From Chrysopilus asiliformis (taxonomy: Eukaryota; Arthropoda; Insecta; Diptera; Rhagionidae), in NCBI GenBank assembly GCA_964034945.1, contig OZ035960.1:73591585-73655584 (forward strand): DNA of 64,000 nt, read 5' to 3'. The position numbers were made by a program, and so were the translations under genes. The notes below the pieces were generated by a model that was given only the letters and a program-made list of their open reading frames with translations, was not told the DNA's origin and made no database searches. Below are positions 29,804-39,585 of this stretch, piece by piece (position 1 is the first letter of the stretch; each line of letters opens with the position of its first letter).

Positions 29804-30104
29804 ATGCACAGTCCTTCAGTTTATGGGATGACCACCACAAAATGGTAGAAGAGACCTGGAAGTCAAAAAAACGCGCCATTGGTATTGATTACTTGTTGGA
29901 CGAAAGTGACATCACAATACCACCAGTGTTATCATTATACTTGAAGAGTCCTGGAACCAGACTAAACGAATCTCCATTAGATGCTTGGAGCAAATCCGCT
30001 AACAAAAATTGCAAATTAAAAATTGCAAAAAAATATTTGTCGGTAATGGCTACTTCCGTGCCATCTGAAAGGCTATTTTCCGCTACAGGAAACATAGTCA
30101 GCAC
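29804..30104 (+). CDS. hAT transposase, dimerisation domain, part 1
   Basis: Encodes AQSFSLWDDHHKMVEE... KYLSVMATSVPSERLFSATGNIVS, the C-terminal hAT dimerisation signature. It also holds the Glu of VPSERLFS, which in this family completes the acidic triad. The frame is cut after GTCAGCAC (30097-30104) by a TIR element and resumes at 31302. Confidence 0.92.
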
Positions 30105-31293
30105 CACGGCATACAGACAGACAAGGTATGCTGTAAACTTTTGATAGTCAGGTGTGACGTCATTTGTGCCGACTTTTTACTTTCTTCTACGGAGTATAAT
30201 AAAGTATTGTATTCATGAAAAATTTCGACCTCTTAATTTTGCCTAAAAAACATTTCCCGATCACTCCTGAGTCGATTGGAGTCATATTTAAAAAATGTCT
30301 TTCTGTCTGTCAGTCTGTCTGTCAGTCTGTCTGTCAGTCTGTCAGTCTGTGTACAAGATTTCTCAAAAACTAATAGAGCTAGCGCCATGAAATTTTATAG
30401 GCATGTTGGGTCCTGAAATGGGACGATCCTATCAACTTTTGGTGGAAATCCGTTAACCGGAAGTATCCAAAATGGCGGTTTTTCAAAAATCGCAATTTCG
30501 TTTTTCTCGATTTACTCCCAAACTACGCGTTTTTTAGTGGCCTTAAGTATGACAAAACTTGGAGAAAATAAAATTTCCCACACTTTTGTCTTTAGCTATA
30601 ACTCGATATCTCCACCTGTTATCGAGATAAACCGTTATTTCCAAAAAAACAGTTTTTTGCGATTATCTCGAAAACTAACGGGTTTTTGCCGACTGAATGT
30701 ATGAAGTGAATTAATGAGAATGGCATTCTGCACAATTTTGTTTCTTACCGTTATACGTTATCTTTTACCGTTATTGAGATATTTTCATTAATATGTAAAA
30801 AATCATATGTTTGCGAATAATTTGCAAACTAACGGTTTTTCGACAAATCAGTTAAAAGCATAATTAAAGATGTTAACATTTTCTACATTTTTGCCATTTA
30901 CCGTAAATTGATATCTTTTACAGTTCTCAAGTTATCTCAAATTTTGTACGTTTTTGATATTTTTGAATAAACCAAGAATTTATTGGGAGGTCGTCTTAGG
31001 TTGACAACGCGACAGGGCTCTAGCGTAAATTGCGCAGGGTCGTAGATTTTGTAGAAGAAAGTTTTGTGTTGACCACAACTGATATTTTTAATTAATTTTT
31101 ATGTTTATTGATCACTATTTAATGCAATCAGTCCACTAATTTACAAATATCTTATTTAGATCGCACAAAAATTTAAATAACCATCCACAAAACAAAATTC
31201 CTTCTGCACTTGACGAACTAATCGGCACAAGTGACGTAGCAACGAAATGTCAGATTTGAGTTTACAGCATACCTTGTCTTTCTGTATGCCGTG
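30105..31293. mobile_element. 1189-bp TIR element with 8-bp TSD inside the hAT gene
   Basis: Ends CACGGCATACAGA...GACAAGGTATGCTGTAAAC are inverted at the two sides (about 34-bp TIRs, one internal difference) and continue as a weaker match (GTGACGTCATTTGTGCCGA against its complement). The 8-bp duplication GTCAGCAC lies at 30097-30104 and 31294-31301. Inside is a GTCTGTCA microsatellite (30299-30350) and a CCGGAAGT...GGCGG repeat also found near 31.97 and 49.5 kb. There is no gene. An 8-bp TSD fits hAT or P-type elements. Confidence 0.85.
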
Positions 31294-31301
31294 GTCAGCA
31301 C

Positions 31302-31386
31302 TAAACGAAGTTGCCTCTCAGGGGACCACATAGACAAACTTCTGTTTCTCCACAGTGTGGATAACAAATATTGGGGTTTGGACTAG
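31302..31386 (+). CDS. hAT transposase, C-terminal end
   Basis: Reads KRSCLSGDHIDKLLFLHSVDN-KYWGLD and a TAG, the standard hAT C-terminus (LSGDHIDKLLFLHxN). The four transposase segments total 1974 nt, exactly 658 codons including stop, so no frame damage has accumulated outside the insertions. Confidence 0.92.
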
Positions 31387-31641
31387 TTTGCGGCAGTTTT
31401 TTTTTGCATAAGTCTTACTACTAATAAATTAATAAATAAAGAGTCAAGATTTTCTTTAAAATGACTTTTATTAATCCACTTTTAGAAATTCTTTATCTAT
31501 TGAAAAAACATCGATGTTTTAAGATGTTTTAAGTTTTTGGTTCGATGTTTTTGTTGCATCGATGTTTCAGTTTTAAAACATCGATGTATCGAACATCGAT
31601 GTATCGAACATCGATGTTTTTCTTTCGATGTCACAGCACTA
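31387..31641. promoter_or_regulatory. hAT right subterminal repeats and TIR
   Basis: From about 31,505 the region holds repeated ACATCGATGT palindromes and single GATGTTT half-sites, up to the TIR ending at 31641. The matching left set is at 8962-9012 and 15475-15540. In hAT elements such motifs bind the BED-finger transposase. Confidence 0.75.
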
Positions 31642-31649
31642 AAAAGTAT

Positions 31650-32340
31650 AAATAGGCATGGTGGAAGGATGGCGTCATTTTGGATTTTTAGTCATACTAA
31701 TCAAATACAAAATAACTAAAAAGCAAAAAATTAAATAAAAAAGCCTTTAGTATCAAAGCGAGATGTAAGCATTAAAAATAAAATTAAACAAATATTTAAC
31801 GCACTGAGGCCAAAAAAGTATTTTTTCTATTTTTAGTGATTTTTTTAAATAAAAACGCTTTTTTTAATTTTTTTAGCACAATAACTCCACATATAGTTTC
31901 CGACACATAAGATTTTAAAATCATTTGCAAAATCGAAATTAGGACGAAGCAAATATTTACGGACGATATATTTAGTTCTGAAATGCGATGATCCTCTCAA
32001 ATTTTGGTGAACATTTTTTAACCGGAAGTGATAAATACGGCGGCTTTTTAAAATGACAACGCTATTGTCAGTCATATAAAGGTAAAATGAGCATGGACGA
32101 CTAAAGGATGCCAAAATTTGGCAATCAAATCCTAATAGACACAGAAGACCACGAACAAGATCGTCGAATAATATCTATCTGGGGAAATTTGAAGAGGACT
32201 CTTTTAATCGAGGCTAGGGTTCTTCATGGGGTGTAACGCCAAGGAAGAGAGAGAGGGTTTAGCTGGTTTAATAAAAAAACTAAATCAACCATGACTCAAC
32301 AAAAAGTCTGTGGCGTGTGGTATTTCTAAAGAAATAAAAA
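31650..32340. other. AT-rich flank with a scrap of a CCGGAAGT repeat
   Basis: About 31960-32060 (CTGAAATGCGATGATCCTCTC ... TTAACCGGAAGTG ... GGCGGCTTTTT) resembles the interior of the 30105-31293 element. No gene is supported. Confidence 0.4.
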
Positions 32341-32795
32341 AAAAACATAACAAAAGCTATAATTGCCAATCTGGCAATTATTGAAAACCCGTATGGTGAT
32401 TTAAGTGAACGGCGAACAGTTGTATCAAAATTCCACTTTGAAGTCAAATTTTCCAAAAAGATTTTTTGAAATTTATTCCAATCGGATTTTGATGTATGGG
32501 AGTTTTATGTAAAATAATATCCTGAATAACTTTTGTTCTTGGACTTTTTTGATAAGATGCACCGTTTTTGAGATATTCACAAAAATCGTTTTCGTTCGTA
32601 TGGAGGGTACCCCCCCTATTTGTCCATTTTTGCTCATGAACGAACTTGGCCTCGAATTTTACGAAAAATGGATCTGCTCAAAATTTCAAGTCTCTAGTTC
32701 AATCCGTGCGCCCGCAATCCGCGCCACAGACAGACGGACGGACATGCTAAATTCAACTTTTTTTGATCATTCTAAAACTTTTTTTATCATTCGAA
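32341..32795 (+). repeat. CGGGTATA dispersed repeat, copy D (3-prime truncated)
   Basis: Starts AAAAACATAACAAAAGC and includes the GCCAATCTGGC hairpin and CGCCACAGACAGACGG. It stops before the TTTCACCATACGGG end and is followed by the CR1-like element. Confidence 0.75.
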
Positions 32796-32958
32796 CATAA
32801 CCATTCGTTGTACAGTGCAAAGATATTTTCAATTAAATTGCCAATTTGGTAATTACAGACATTTTACGTAATCACAAGAACCGCAAAAAACACTATTTTA
32901 TGGTATTGACAGCTAAAATTATTGTTTTCTTTTTAAATATTCTCTTTTTGTTTTAAAT

Positions 32959-33908
32959 ATGCTCTGTGGTGCTAAATCATGTGTTGATAAGGTTCATAAA
33001 ACACCTTTCGTGTCATGTTCTGGAATATGTGGTTTGTCTTACCACTCAAAATGTATTGGTTTATCTGGTCCAATCGCGGACCTTTTATCAAAAGACAATG
33101 GTCTTCAGTGGTACTGTGACAAATGCAGGGCTTTATCTAATGCGGTTTTGGCATCAAAACTAATTGAATTGAATAATGTGTTGAAAAAACTAAAGATTAT
33201 TAATAATCAAATGAATGATCAATTTGAGAATGTGCTTTCTGATGTGTTAAATTTCGAAAATAAAGTGCGTAATAATGGTTTATCTATGGATACGTCAACT
33301 TCTAATAATAGTGGTGAACATGATCGTGGTAAAGAGGTGCTTTCTGGTCCCATTCCACCTGTGCCTAATACATTAAAAAAAACCATCTATGCAACTTCGG
33401 TCATCATCTAATAGTAGCGGTCCAGTACCTATTCAAAACGGAACCCCGTCTGGTCCGGATACCACAATTAATTCTGTTGTAAACAAACCAGTGATTCAGC
33501 CGATGCTCGCTGCTACTAACAGTCACAATACGGACTTGATTTCGTTAAGTCCTTCTATGACGTCAAACTCTAATGCGCCGCCTTTTGTTCCTGAGTTGAT
33601 TGTTGTTAAACCTCCCAAAATAGTTTTTTTTATCTCGTCTTGATCCATCGACATCCATTGAGGATATTAAAAATTATCTTATGAACAAAGGAGTTAATGA
33701 CATTATAAATTGTTTTAAAATTGAATCCAAATATTCGAAATCTGGTAATGCTCCCAGTTATGTATCCTTTAAGGTGCTAATTAATTGTGCGATTTTCGAT
33801 AAAATAATTCAGCCTTCTTTTTGGCCAAAAGACATTTTAGTTCGTGAATTTGTTCAGAGACCAAAACGAATGAACAATGTTTCAAAAAACTTAAATGCGG
33901 ATCGTTAA
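32959..33908 (+). pseudogene. CR1-like ORF1 with PHD-type zinc finger
   Basis: The first 55 codons encode a PHD pattern: CGAKSC, then CSGICGLSYHSKC, then WYCDKC. A Leu/Asn-rich, likely coiled-coil stretch follows (about residues 65-110). The frame is then lost near 33,400 and again near 33,640 (a T run reading FFISS). It continues as LDPSTSIEDIKNYLMNKGVNDI...FWPKDILVREFVQRPK, an RRM-like end of ORF1. Normally it binds element RNA or chromatin; this copy is broken. Confidence 0.78.
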
Positions 33909-35068
33909 GTGTTTATTATCAAAATGTAAATGGTCTTCATTCTAAATTGAATAAACTGTATTTAAATGCTTCATGTGCGGACTTTGATATTATTGTACTA
34001 TGTGAAACTAACTTATGTGAATCTATAAATGATTCTGAAATATTACCTGATAATTATTGCATTTATCGTCGTGATCTTAGTAGCTACAAACAATCTGGCG
34101 GAGATGTTCTGATTGCAATCAACTCGAGATATTGCTCTCAGCAACTATTTTCTAATAATTTCTTAAATCTTGAAATTGTTATCGTGAAATTAATTATAAA
34201 TCATGCTAACATTTTTATTATTAGCTTGTATATACCTCCTAGATCTTCTGCTGATACTTATGAGGCTTATGTTGATGCTGTTCTCCATGTTTGTTCGCTG
34301 ATGGAGTCCAATGATGAAATTTGTATTCTTGGTGATTTCAATTTACCTAATCTTATCTGGGCTATGGATGATGATTGCGAAAATGTAATGCAGTGCTATC
34401 CAGTAAACTGCTCATCTGAATCAGAATTAGTTGTGATGCATAAATTTTTCGCCGAGGGGCTACGTCAATGTAACACTATTTGTAATTTGAACGGAAATTT
34501 GCTTGATCTAATTTTTTCTAATTCATTGTCTTTCATTTCTGTCAACAAATGTTTAACACCTTTCTCTCCAATGAGACACACCATTTTGCTTTGGAATTTG
34601 TATTTAATTTATCAAGTAATGTTAGTTCCGACTGTGTAACATGTGTTTTAGATTATAAAAATATTAATTTTGATGTTCTTGGTGATGCTCTCGGTAAAGT
34701 TGATTGGTCTTTCTGTGAGTTTTTAAATATTGATTCCGCAGTTGATCAGTTTGGTAATGTAATTCGTAATTTACTTCATGTGCTAGGTAGGTTCAAGAAA
34801 GTCAAGAAAAATATTTCGCTTCCATGGTTAACTGATAAACTGAAAAAAATTAGAAATAAAAGTAATAAAGCTTATCGCAGATTTACCCGGTATAATTGTG
34901 ACGCTAACTTAAATCTATATAAAATGTTAGATGTGGAATTCAAATCTGGTGCTATTCGAGCATATGATGCCTATATTTCTGATATTCAAAGAGACATTAA
35001 CGATAATCCAAAAAGTTTTTGGTATTTTGTCAACCAGAAAAGGAAAACTGAGCTTCTTCCTAGATCAA
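33908..35068 (+). pseudogene. CR1-like ORF2, endonuclease part
   Basis: The ORF starts at the ORF1 stop (VYYQNVNGLHSKLNKL). APE-type endonuclease motifs are YYQNVNGL, IIVLCETNL, GGDVLIAIN and CILGDFNLPNLIW. A frameshift near 34,550-34,600 moves the frame to NTFLSNETHHFALEF, which carries the final His motif. The spacer before RT runs to 35068 (KTELLPRS), where the Helitron insertion begins. Confidence 0.8.
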
Positions 35069-35069
35069 T

Positions 35070-35279
35070 CTATACTAATTATATAAAGAGGTAAAGTTTG
35101 TTTGTTTGTTTGTTTGTTTGTTTGTTTGTGCAGGGTAATCTCTGGAACCACTGATCCGATTCTGAAAATTCTTTCTATACTAATTATATAAAGAGGTAAA
35201 GTTTGTTTGTTTGTTTGTTTGTTTGTTTGTTTGTGCAGGGTAATCTCTGGAACCACTGATCCGATTCTGAAAATTCTTT
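35070..35279. repeat. 105-bp tandem duplication of a Helitron 5-prime end
   Basis: TCTATACTAATTATATAAAG... to ...GATTCTGAAAATTCTTT occurs twice back to back, each with a (GTTT)n tract. From 35280 to 35700 two ~121-bp units follow (CGCCCACTAATATCTACCC, GAGATTCGGATTCGGTTTTC). Confidence 0.8.
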
Positions 35280-35709
35280 CACTGATAGAAAGCTACACTA
35301 TTCCCGAGTGTTATAGGCTACTTTTTATTGACCTCCCCCCTCTCCTTTGGTACCACTTCCCTGATAACTTTCGAACCGTTCAACCGATTGGGGTGCGGCT
35401 TTCATTAATATAGAAGTCATTCCTCAAGGAAATTTTTCGCCCACTAATATCTACCCTCCCTCCTCTCAGTAAACCCCCTCGCCTGCTATCTTCTACAACA
35501 ATGAGAGATTCGGATTCGGTTTTCTCCTTTAGGAAGGTCAGCCCTTAGGGAGATTTTTCGCCCACTAATATCTACCCTCCCTCCTCTCAGTAAACCCCCT
35601 CGCCTGCTACCTTCTACAACAATGAGAGATTCGGATTCGGTTTTCTCCTTTAGGAAGGTCAGCCCTTAGGGAGATTTTTCGCCCACTAATATCTACCCCC
35701 CCCACAGGG

Positions 35710-36745
35710 TAAGGGGTAGGGGAAGGAGAAGGAGAAGGAGAAGGAGAAGGAGAAGGAGAAGGAGAAGGAGAAGGAGAAGGGGAAGGGGAAGGGGAAGGGA
35801 AGGGGAAGGGGAAGGGGAAAGGGAAGGGGAAGGGGAAGGGGAAGGGGAAGGGGAAGGGGAAGGGGAAGGGAAAGGGAAAGGGAAAGGGAAAGGGAAAGGG
35901 AAAGGGAAAGGGAAAGGGAAAGGGAAAGGGAAAGGGAAAGGGAAAGGGAAAGGGAAAGGGAAAGGGAAAGGGAAAGGGAAAGGGAAAGGGAAAGGGAAAG
36001 GGAAAGGGAAAGGGAAAGGGAAAGGGAAAGGGAAAGGGAAAGGGAAAGGGAAAGGGAAAGGGAAAGGGAAAGGGAAAGGGAAAGGGAAAGGGAAAGGGAA
36101 AGGGAAAGGGAAAGGGAAAGGGAAAGGGAAAGGGAAAGGGAAAGGGAAAGGGAAAGGGAAAGGGAAAGGGAAAGGGAAAGGGAAAGGGAAAGGGAAAGGG
36201 AAAGGGAAAGGGAAAGGGAAAGGGAAAGGGAAAGGGAAAGGGAAAGGGAAAGGGAAAGGGAAAGGGAAAGGGAAAGGGAAAGGGAAAGGGAAAGGGAAAG
36301 GGAAAGGGAAAGGGAAAGGGAAAGGGAAAGGGAAAGGGAAAGGGAAAGGGAAAGGGAAAGGGAAAGGGAAAGGGAAAGGGAAAGGGAAAGGGAAAGGGAA
36401 AGGGAAAGGGAAAGGGAAAGGGAAAGGGAAAGGGAAAGGGAAAGGGAAAGGGAAAGGGAAAGGGAAAGGGAAAGGGAAAGGGAAAGGGAAAGGGAAAGGG
36501 AAAGGGAAAGGGAAAGGGAAAGGGAAAGGGAAAGGGAAAGGGAAAGGGAAAGGGAAAGGGAAAGGGAAAGGGAAAGGGAAAGGGAAAGGGAAAGGGAAAG
36601 GGAAAGGGAAAGGGAAAGGGAAAGGGAAAGGGAAAGGGAAAGGGAAAGGGAAAGGGAAAGGGAAAGGGAAAGGGAAAGGGAAAGGGAAAGGGAAAGAAAA
36701 AGGGAAAGAAAAAGGGAAAGGGAAAGGGAAAGGGAAAGGGGGGAA
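35710..36745. repeat. Purine hexamer satellite, mainly (GGGAAA)n
   Basis: (GGAGAA)n at about 35722-35778, (GGGGAA)n to about 35868, then (GGGAAA)n to about 36740, near-perfect for roughly 140 units with two AAAGAAAAAG interruptions near 36.7 kb. A purely G/A strand with G3 runs every six bases can form G-quadruplex or triplex DNA. The long Pro-Phe open frame on the other strand is an artefact of the repeat. Its length may be wrong in the assembly. Confidence 0.95.
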
Positions 36746-36841
36746 GGAAGAAGTGGTAGGAGGGTGGTAGGTAGAGGGAGGAAGTGGAGAGAGGAGGGGA
36801 TAAATTACTGATGTTTCGTCATACATTGCAATATATACATA

Positions 36842-37354
36842 TCTATATATATAAAAATGGATGTTTGTCTATTTGTCTGTCTGTCTGAGATTACAAAACT
36901 CAAAAACTACTGGACCGATTTTTACGCGGTTTTTTGCAAAATGATCTGTGTTGCCAGAAGCAGGTTTTTAGCTATGTTAGATTTTTAAAATTCGAGAGAG
37001 AAGGTCCTGTAATGATAACGCAAATGTCCTTTTTCCAATTTTTCTTGAAACAATTGACACTAGGGGGTTTTCGAGGTCGCTGATCGCGAATCCAGTGTTC
37101 GATTTTTCAAATGCTAAACGGAAGGTCCTGTAAAGATAACGGAAATGTCCTTTTTCCAATTTTTCTCGCAAAAATCGGCTTTGGGAGGTTTTCAGGGTTG
37201 CTTATCACGAATCTGAAGTTGGAATTTCAAAATTCGAAACGGAAGGTCCTGTAAGGATAACATTTTTTCCCAAAACTTTTTAAGTTATCTATGGTTTTTT
37301 GGCATTCTAAAAGTTATACAAAAAACTTTTAGCTGCCAACGAAGGGTCTGCTAG
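36842..37354 (+). mobile_element. Helitron family B, 513-bp complete copy
   Basis: A|TCTATATATATAAAAATGG at 36842 to GGGTCTGCTAG|T at 37354. The body has AAACTACTGGACCGATTTTTA, TTTTTAGCTATGTTAG and three units of the ACGGAAGGTCCTGTAA minisatellite. No coding sequence. Confidence 0.85.
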
Positions 37355-38931
37355 TGCTTTATAATGGTATTCAATCGTGTGATAAATTCGTTATTTGCGA
37401 TATGTTCGCTGACTTCCTTCAATCTGTTTATGTTCAAAATAGTGACAAGGTAAATGTTGAGTGTAGACTATATAATGACTTATATAATAATGGTAATTGT
37501 CTTATTTCTGTTTTCAGTATCTATTGAGACAATCAATAATGCTCTTAATTTGTTAGGAAATTCTGTAAGTGTAGGACCGGATGGTATTCCTGAAATTATT
37601 TTAAAGAATTGTGCGGATGTCTTATCTGAACCTTTACAAGCATTATTCAATAGATCTCTTACTGAAGGTATTTTTCCTGATCATTGGAAATCTTCCTACA
37701 TATTACCTCTCTTTAAAAGTGGTAAAAGAGATCATATAACAAATTATAGAGGTATTGCAAAGCTTTCGGTGGTGGCAAAAGTTTTTGAAAAAATTGTTTA
37801 TGATCAGCTAATTTTTCAAGTGTCCCACTTAATTTCTGATCAGCAACATGGATTTATGCGAGGTAGATCTACAACAACTAATTTATTAGAGTTTACGTCG
37901 GTTGCATTACACTTTATGGAACGTAAGAAGTAATTGGATGTTATTTACACTGATTTCAGCAAGGCGTTCGATAGGGTATGTCATAGTATTTTAATTGAAA
38001 AGTTGCTAATGTGTGGCTTTAAACCGTTGCTTTGCAATTGGCTTATGAGTTACCTATGAAATCGCGTCCAAATGGTTAAAATTGAAAATGTAATTTCGAA
38101 AAAATAAATGTATTTTCAGGTGTGCCCCAAGGTAGTCATCTTGGTCCCCTTTTGTGTTTGTTATTTATAAACGACATTGTTAATATATTTCGTCATTCTA
38201 CAGTTCTTTTATTTGCTGATGATATGAAAATTTTCAAATGCATTAACAACCTTCAAGACTGTTTTGACCTACAAAATGATCTTGATTGTTTATGGAATTG
38301 GTGTCAAGTGAATGGTTTACATCTTAATCTTAATAAATGCAATATAGTTTCGTTTTTTAGAATAAGATGTCCTGTTGTTTTTGCGTACCACGTTAACAAT
38401 GTTCTCTTGTGTCGCACTGAATCCTTTAAAGATTTAGGAGTCATTTTTGATCAAAAATTGACTTTTAACCTCCATTATAATTTCATTGTGTCTCGTGCTA
38501 TGTCTTTACTTGGTTTTATAAAACGTTTTTCGGCTGATTTTGTTGATCCTTATGTTCTTAAGGTGCTTTTTTGTTCTCTTGTTCGACCTGTTGTGGAATA
38601 TGCATGTTGTGTATGGTCACCTTATTATGAGTGCCACTCGGTACGGATTGAAAGTGTTCAGCGCAAGTTTTTGAGATTTGCTTTAAGGAAGCTGTCCTGG
38701 GAAGATAATATGGTTCTTCCACCTTATGCTAATCGATTAATGCTCATTAATTTGTCGACTTTGAGCAGTAGAAGAGATAATCTGCATGTTTTATTCGTGT
38801 TTGACCTTTTATCAGGTAATGTTTTTTCTCCTTTTGACGTGGATACGTCTTGGATTTTGGTTATCGGGGTACAAATTAGAAAATCGGCTTGCTGCCATGA
38901 TAACAAATTTGCAATCGATGATACTCGATAG
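37355..38931 (+). pseudogene. CR1-like ORF2, reverse transcriptase part
   Basis: Continues from 35068. RT blocks in order: GPDGIPEIILKNCADVLSEP; LFKSGKRDHITNYRGIAKLS; QQHGFMRGRSTTTNLLEF; a TAA at about 37,930 just before DVIYTDFSKAFDRV (first Asp); a stop near 38,060; then PQGSHLGPLLCLLFINDI and LFADDMKIF with both active-site Asp. The thumb and C-terminal region runs to about 38,880, where the frame drifts. Stops and frameshifts make it non-functional. Confidence 0.82.
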
Positions 38932-38935
38932 TTTG

Positions 38936-39361
38936 TGGTGACATCCGAACAGAAACTGTGTTATAAGATCCGGCCTACATTAAAGCATTGTTTAGGGTAT
39001 TTTGTTATGTTAAACTATGTTCAATTATCTTTTTAAGAATCAAAATCTAAATTTTCACTGCCGCTGTTATGCTGTGTTTGCTGCTTGTAGTACAGATTTC
39101 ACATTTAAACTCTTTTTATGCTCCTCCATTGTGTGTATTGAATCTGATGTATTTAATGTCATGTTATTTCGTTCTTTTCGCTCTTAAAAGTTTCGGCAAA
39201 AGCGTTTGCTGTGGTTTCCGTCTCTCGTTCTTGGGAACGAAAATGATTTCTATTTAAGTTTTCGCTTCTTGTTCAAAGCGGTTTGTGGGCCTCGCATAAA
39301 AATGAATGAAATATCGAGCGATGGCTGTTATGGTTATCATGCACACACATAAATAAGTATG
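38936..39361. other. No recognisable gene
   Basis: AT-rich sequence between the CR1-like relic and the Tc1-like left end. It may hold the 3-prime UTR of the relic; nothing else is seen. Confidence 0.3.
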
Positions 39362-39585
39362 TACACCCAACTCTTTTTTTACACGGTAGATACGTTCCAA
39401 CGAAAATCGTGTAAAAAAAACCCGTGTAAAAAAAGATATGCAGCACATATTAAAATTGAGGATGTGTTCCACAGCTTTAAAAAACCGTGTAAGATGAAAA
39501 AAAGCTATATGTTGTCCTAAAAACCGTGCAAAAAAAATATAATAAATTATAAAGAAAAACAAAATATAACTAATATTAATTTTTA

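Larger units (their letters stand above)
8953..31641 (+). mobile_element. hAT transposon interrupted by three large insertions
   Basis: The terminal inverted repeat TAGTGCTGTGACATCGA at 8953-8969 is matched by its complement ending at 31641, and a perfect 8-bp target-site duplication AAAAGTAT flanks it (8945-8952 and 31642-31649). Both ends also carry subterminal ACATCGATGTT palindromes (four or more on each side), the usual transposase-binding layout of hAT elements. Subtracting the I element (6450 bp plus its 19-bp duplication), the Helitron block (about 12.27 kb) and the 1189-bp element plus 8 bp leaves about 2.75 kb, a normal size for a hobo/Hermes-like hAT. The transposase exons lie at 15848-16270, 28543-29707, 29804-30104 and 31302-31386. 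Confidence 0.9.
35069..37354 (+). mobile_element. Chimeric Helitron-bounded insert in the CR1-like ORF2
   Basis: The left edge is a Helitron-type 5-prime end, A|TCTATACTAATTATATAAAG (35069), like those of insect Helitrons that start with a GTTTGTTTG tract. The right edge is the family-B 3-prime end GGGTCTGCTAG|T (37351-37354). RT sequence resumes at 37355 with no duplication, as expected for A/T insertion. A complete family-B element (36842-37354) forms the right part, so the block has two 5-prime ends and one 3-prime end. Confidence 0.7.
32940..38935 (+). mobile_element. CR1/Jockey-like non-LTR retrotransposon, degenerate, split by a Helitron
   Basis: ORF1 with a PHD-type finger (32959-33908), then ORF2 with endonuclease (33908-35068) and RT (37355-38931). 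The copy carries several frameshifts and stops. A Helitron-bounded insert (35069-37354) separates endonuclease from RT. No RNase H is seen. A PHD-like ORF1 without RNase H is typical of CR1 and Jockey relatives; the clade is not certain. Confidence 0.8.

Noticed and set aside
32220..32300. Possible retroelement scrap near AGGGTTCTTCATGGGGTG
   Set aside because: A faint resemblance to RT tail sequences could not be supported in any frame.
35693..36826. 377-aa open frame of alternating Pro-Phe on the minus strand
   Set aside because: It is only the translation of the (GGGAAA)n satellite; any hexamer without stop codons gives such a frame.
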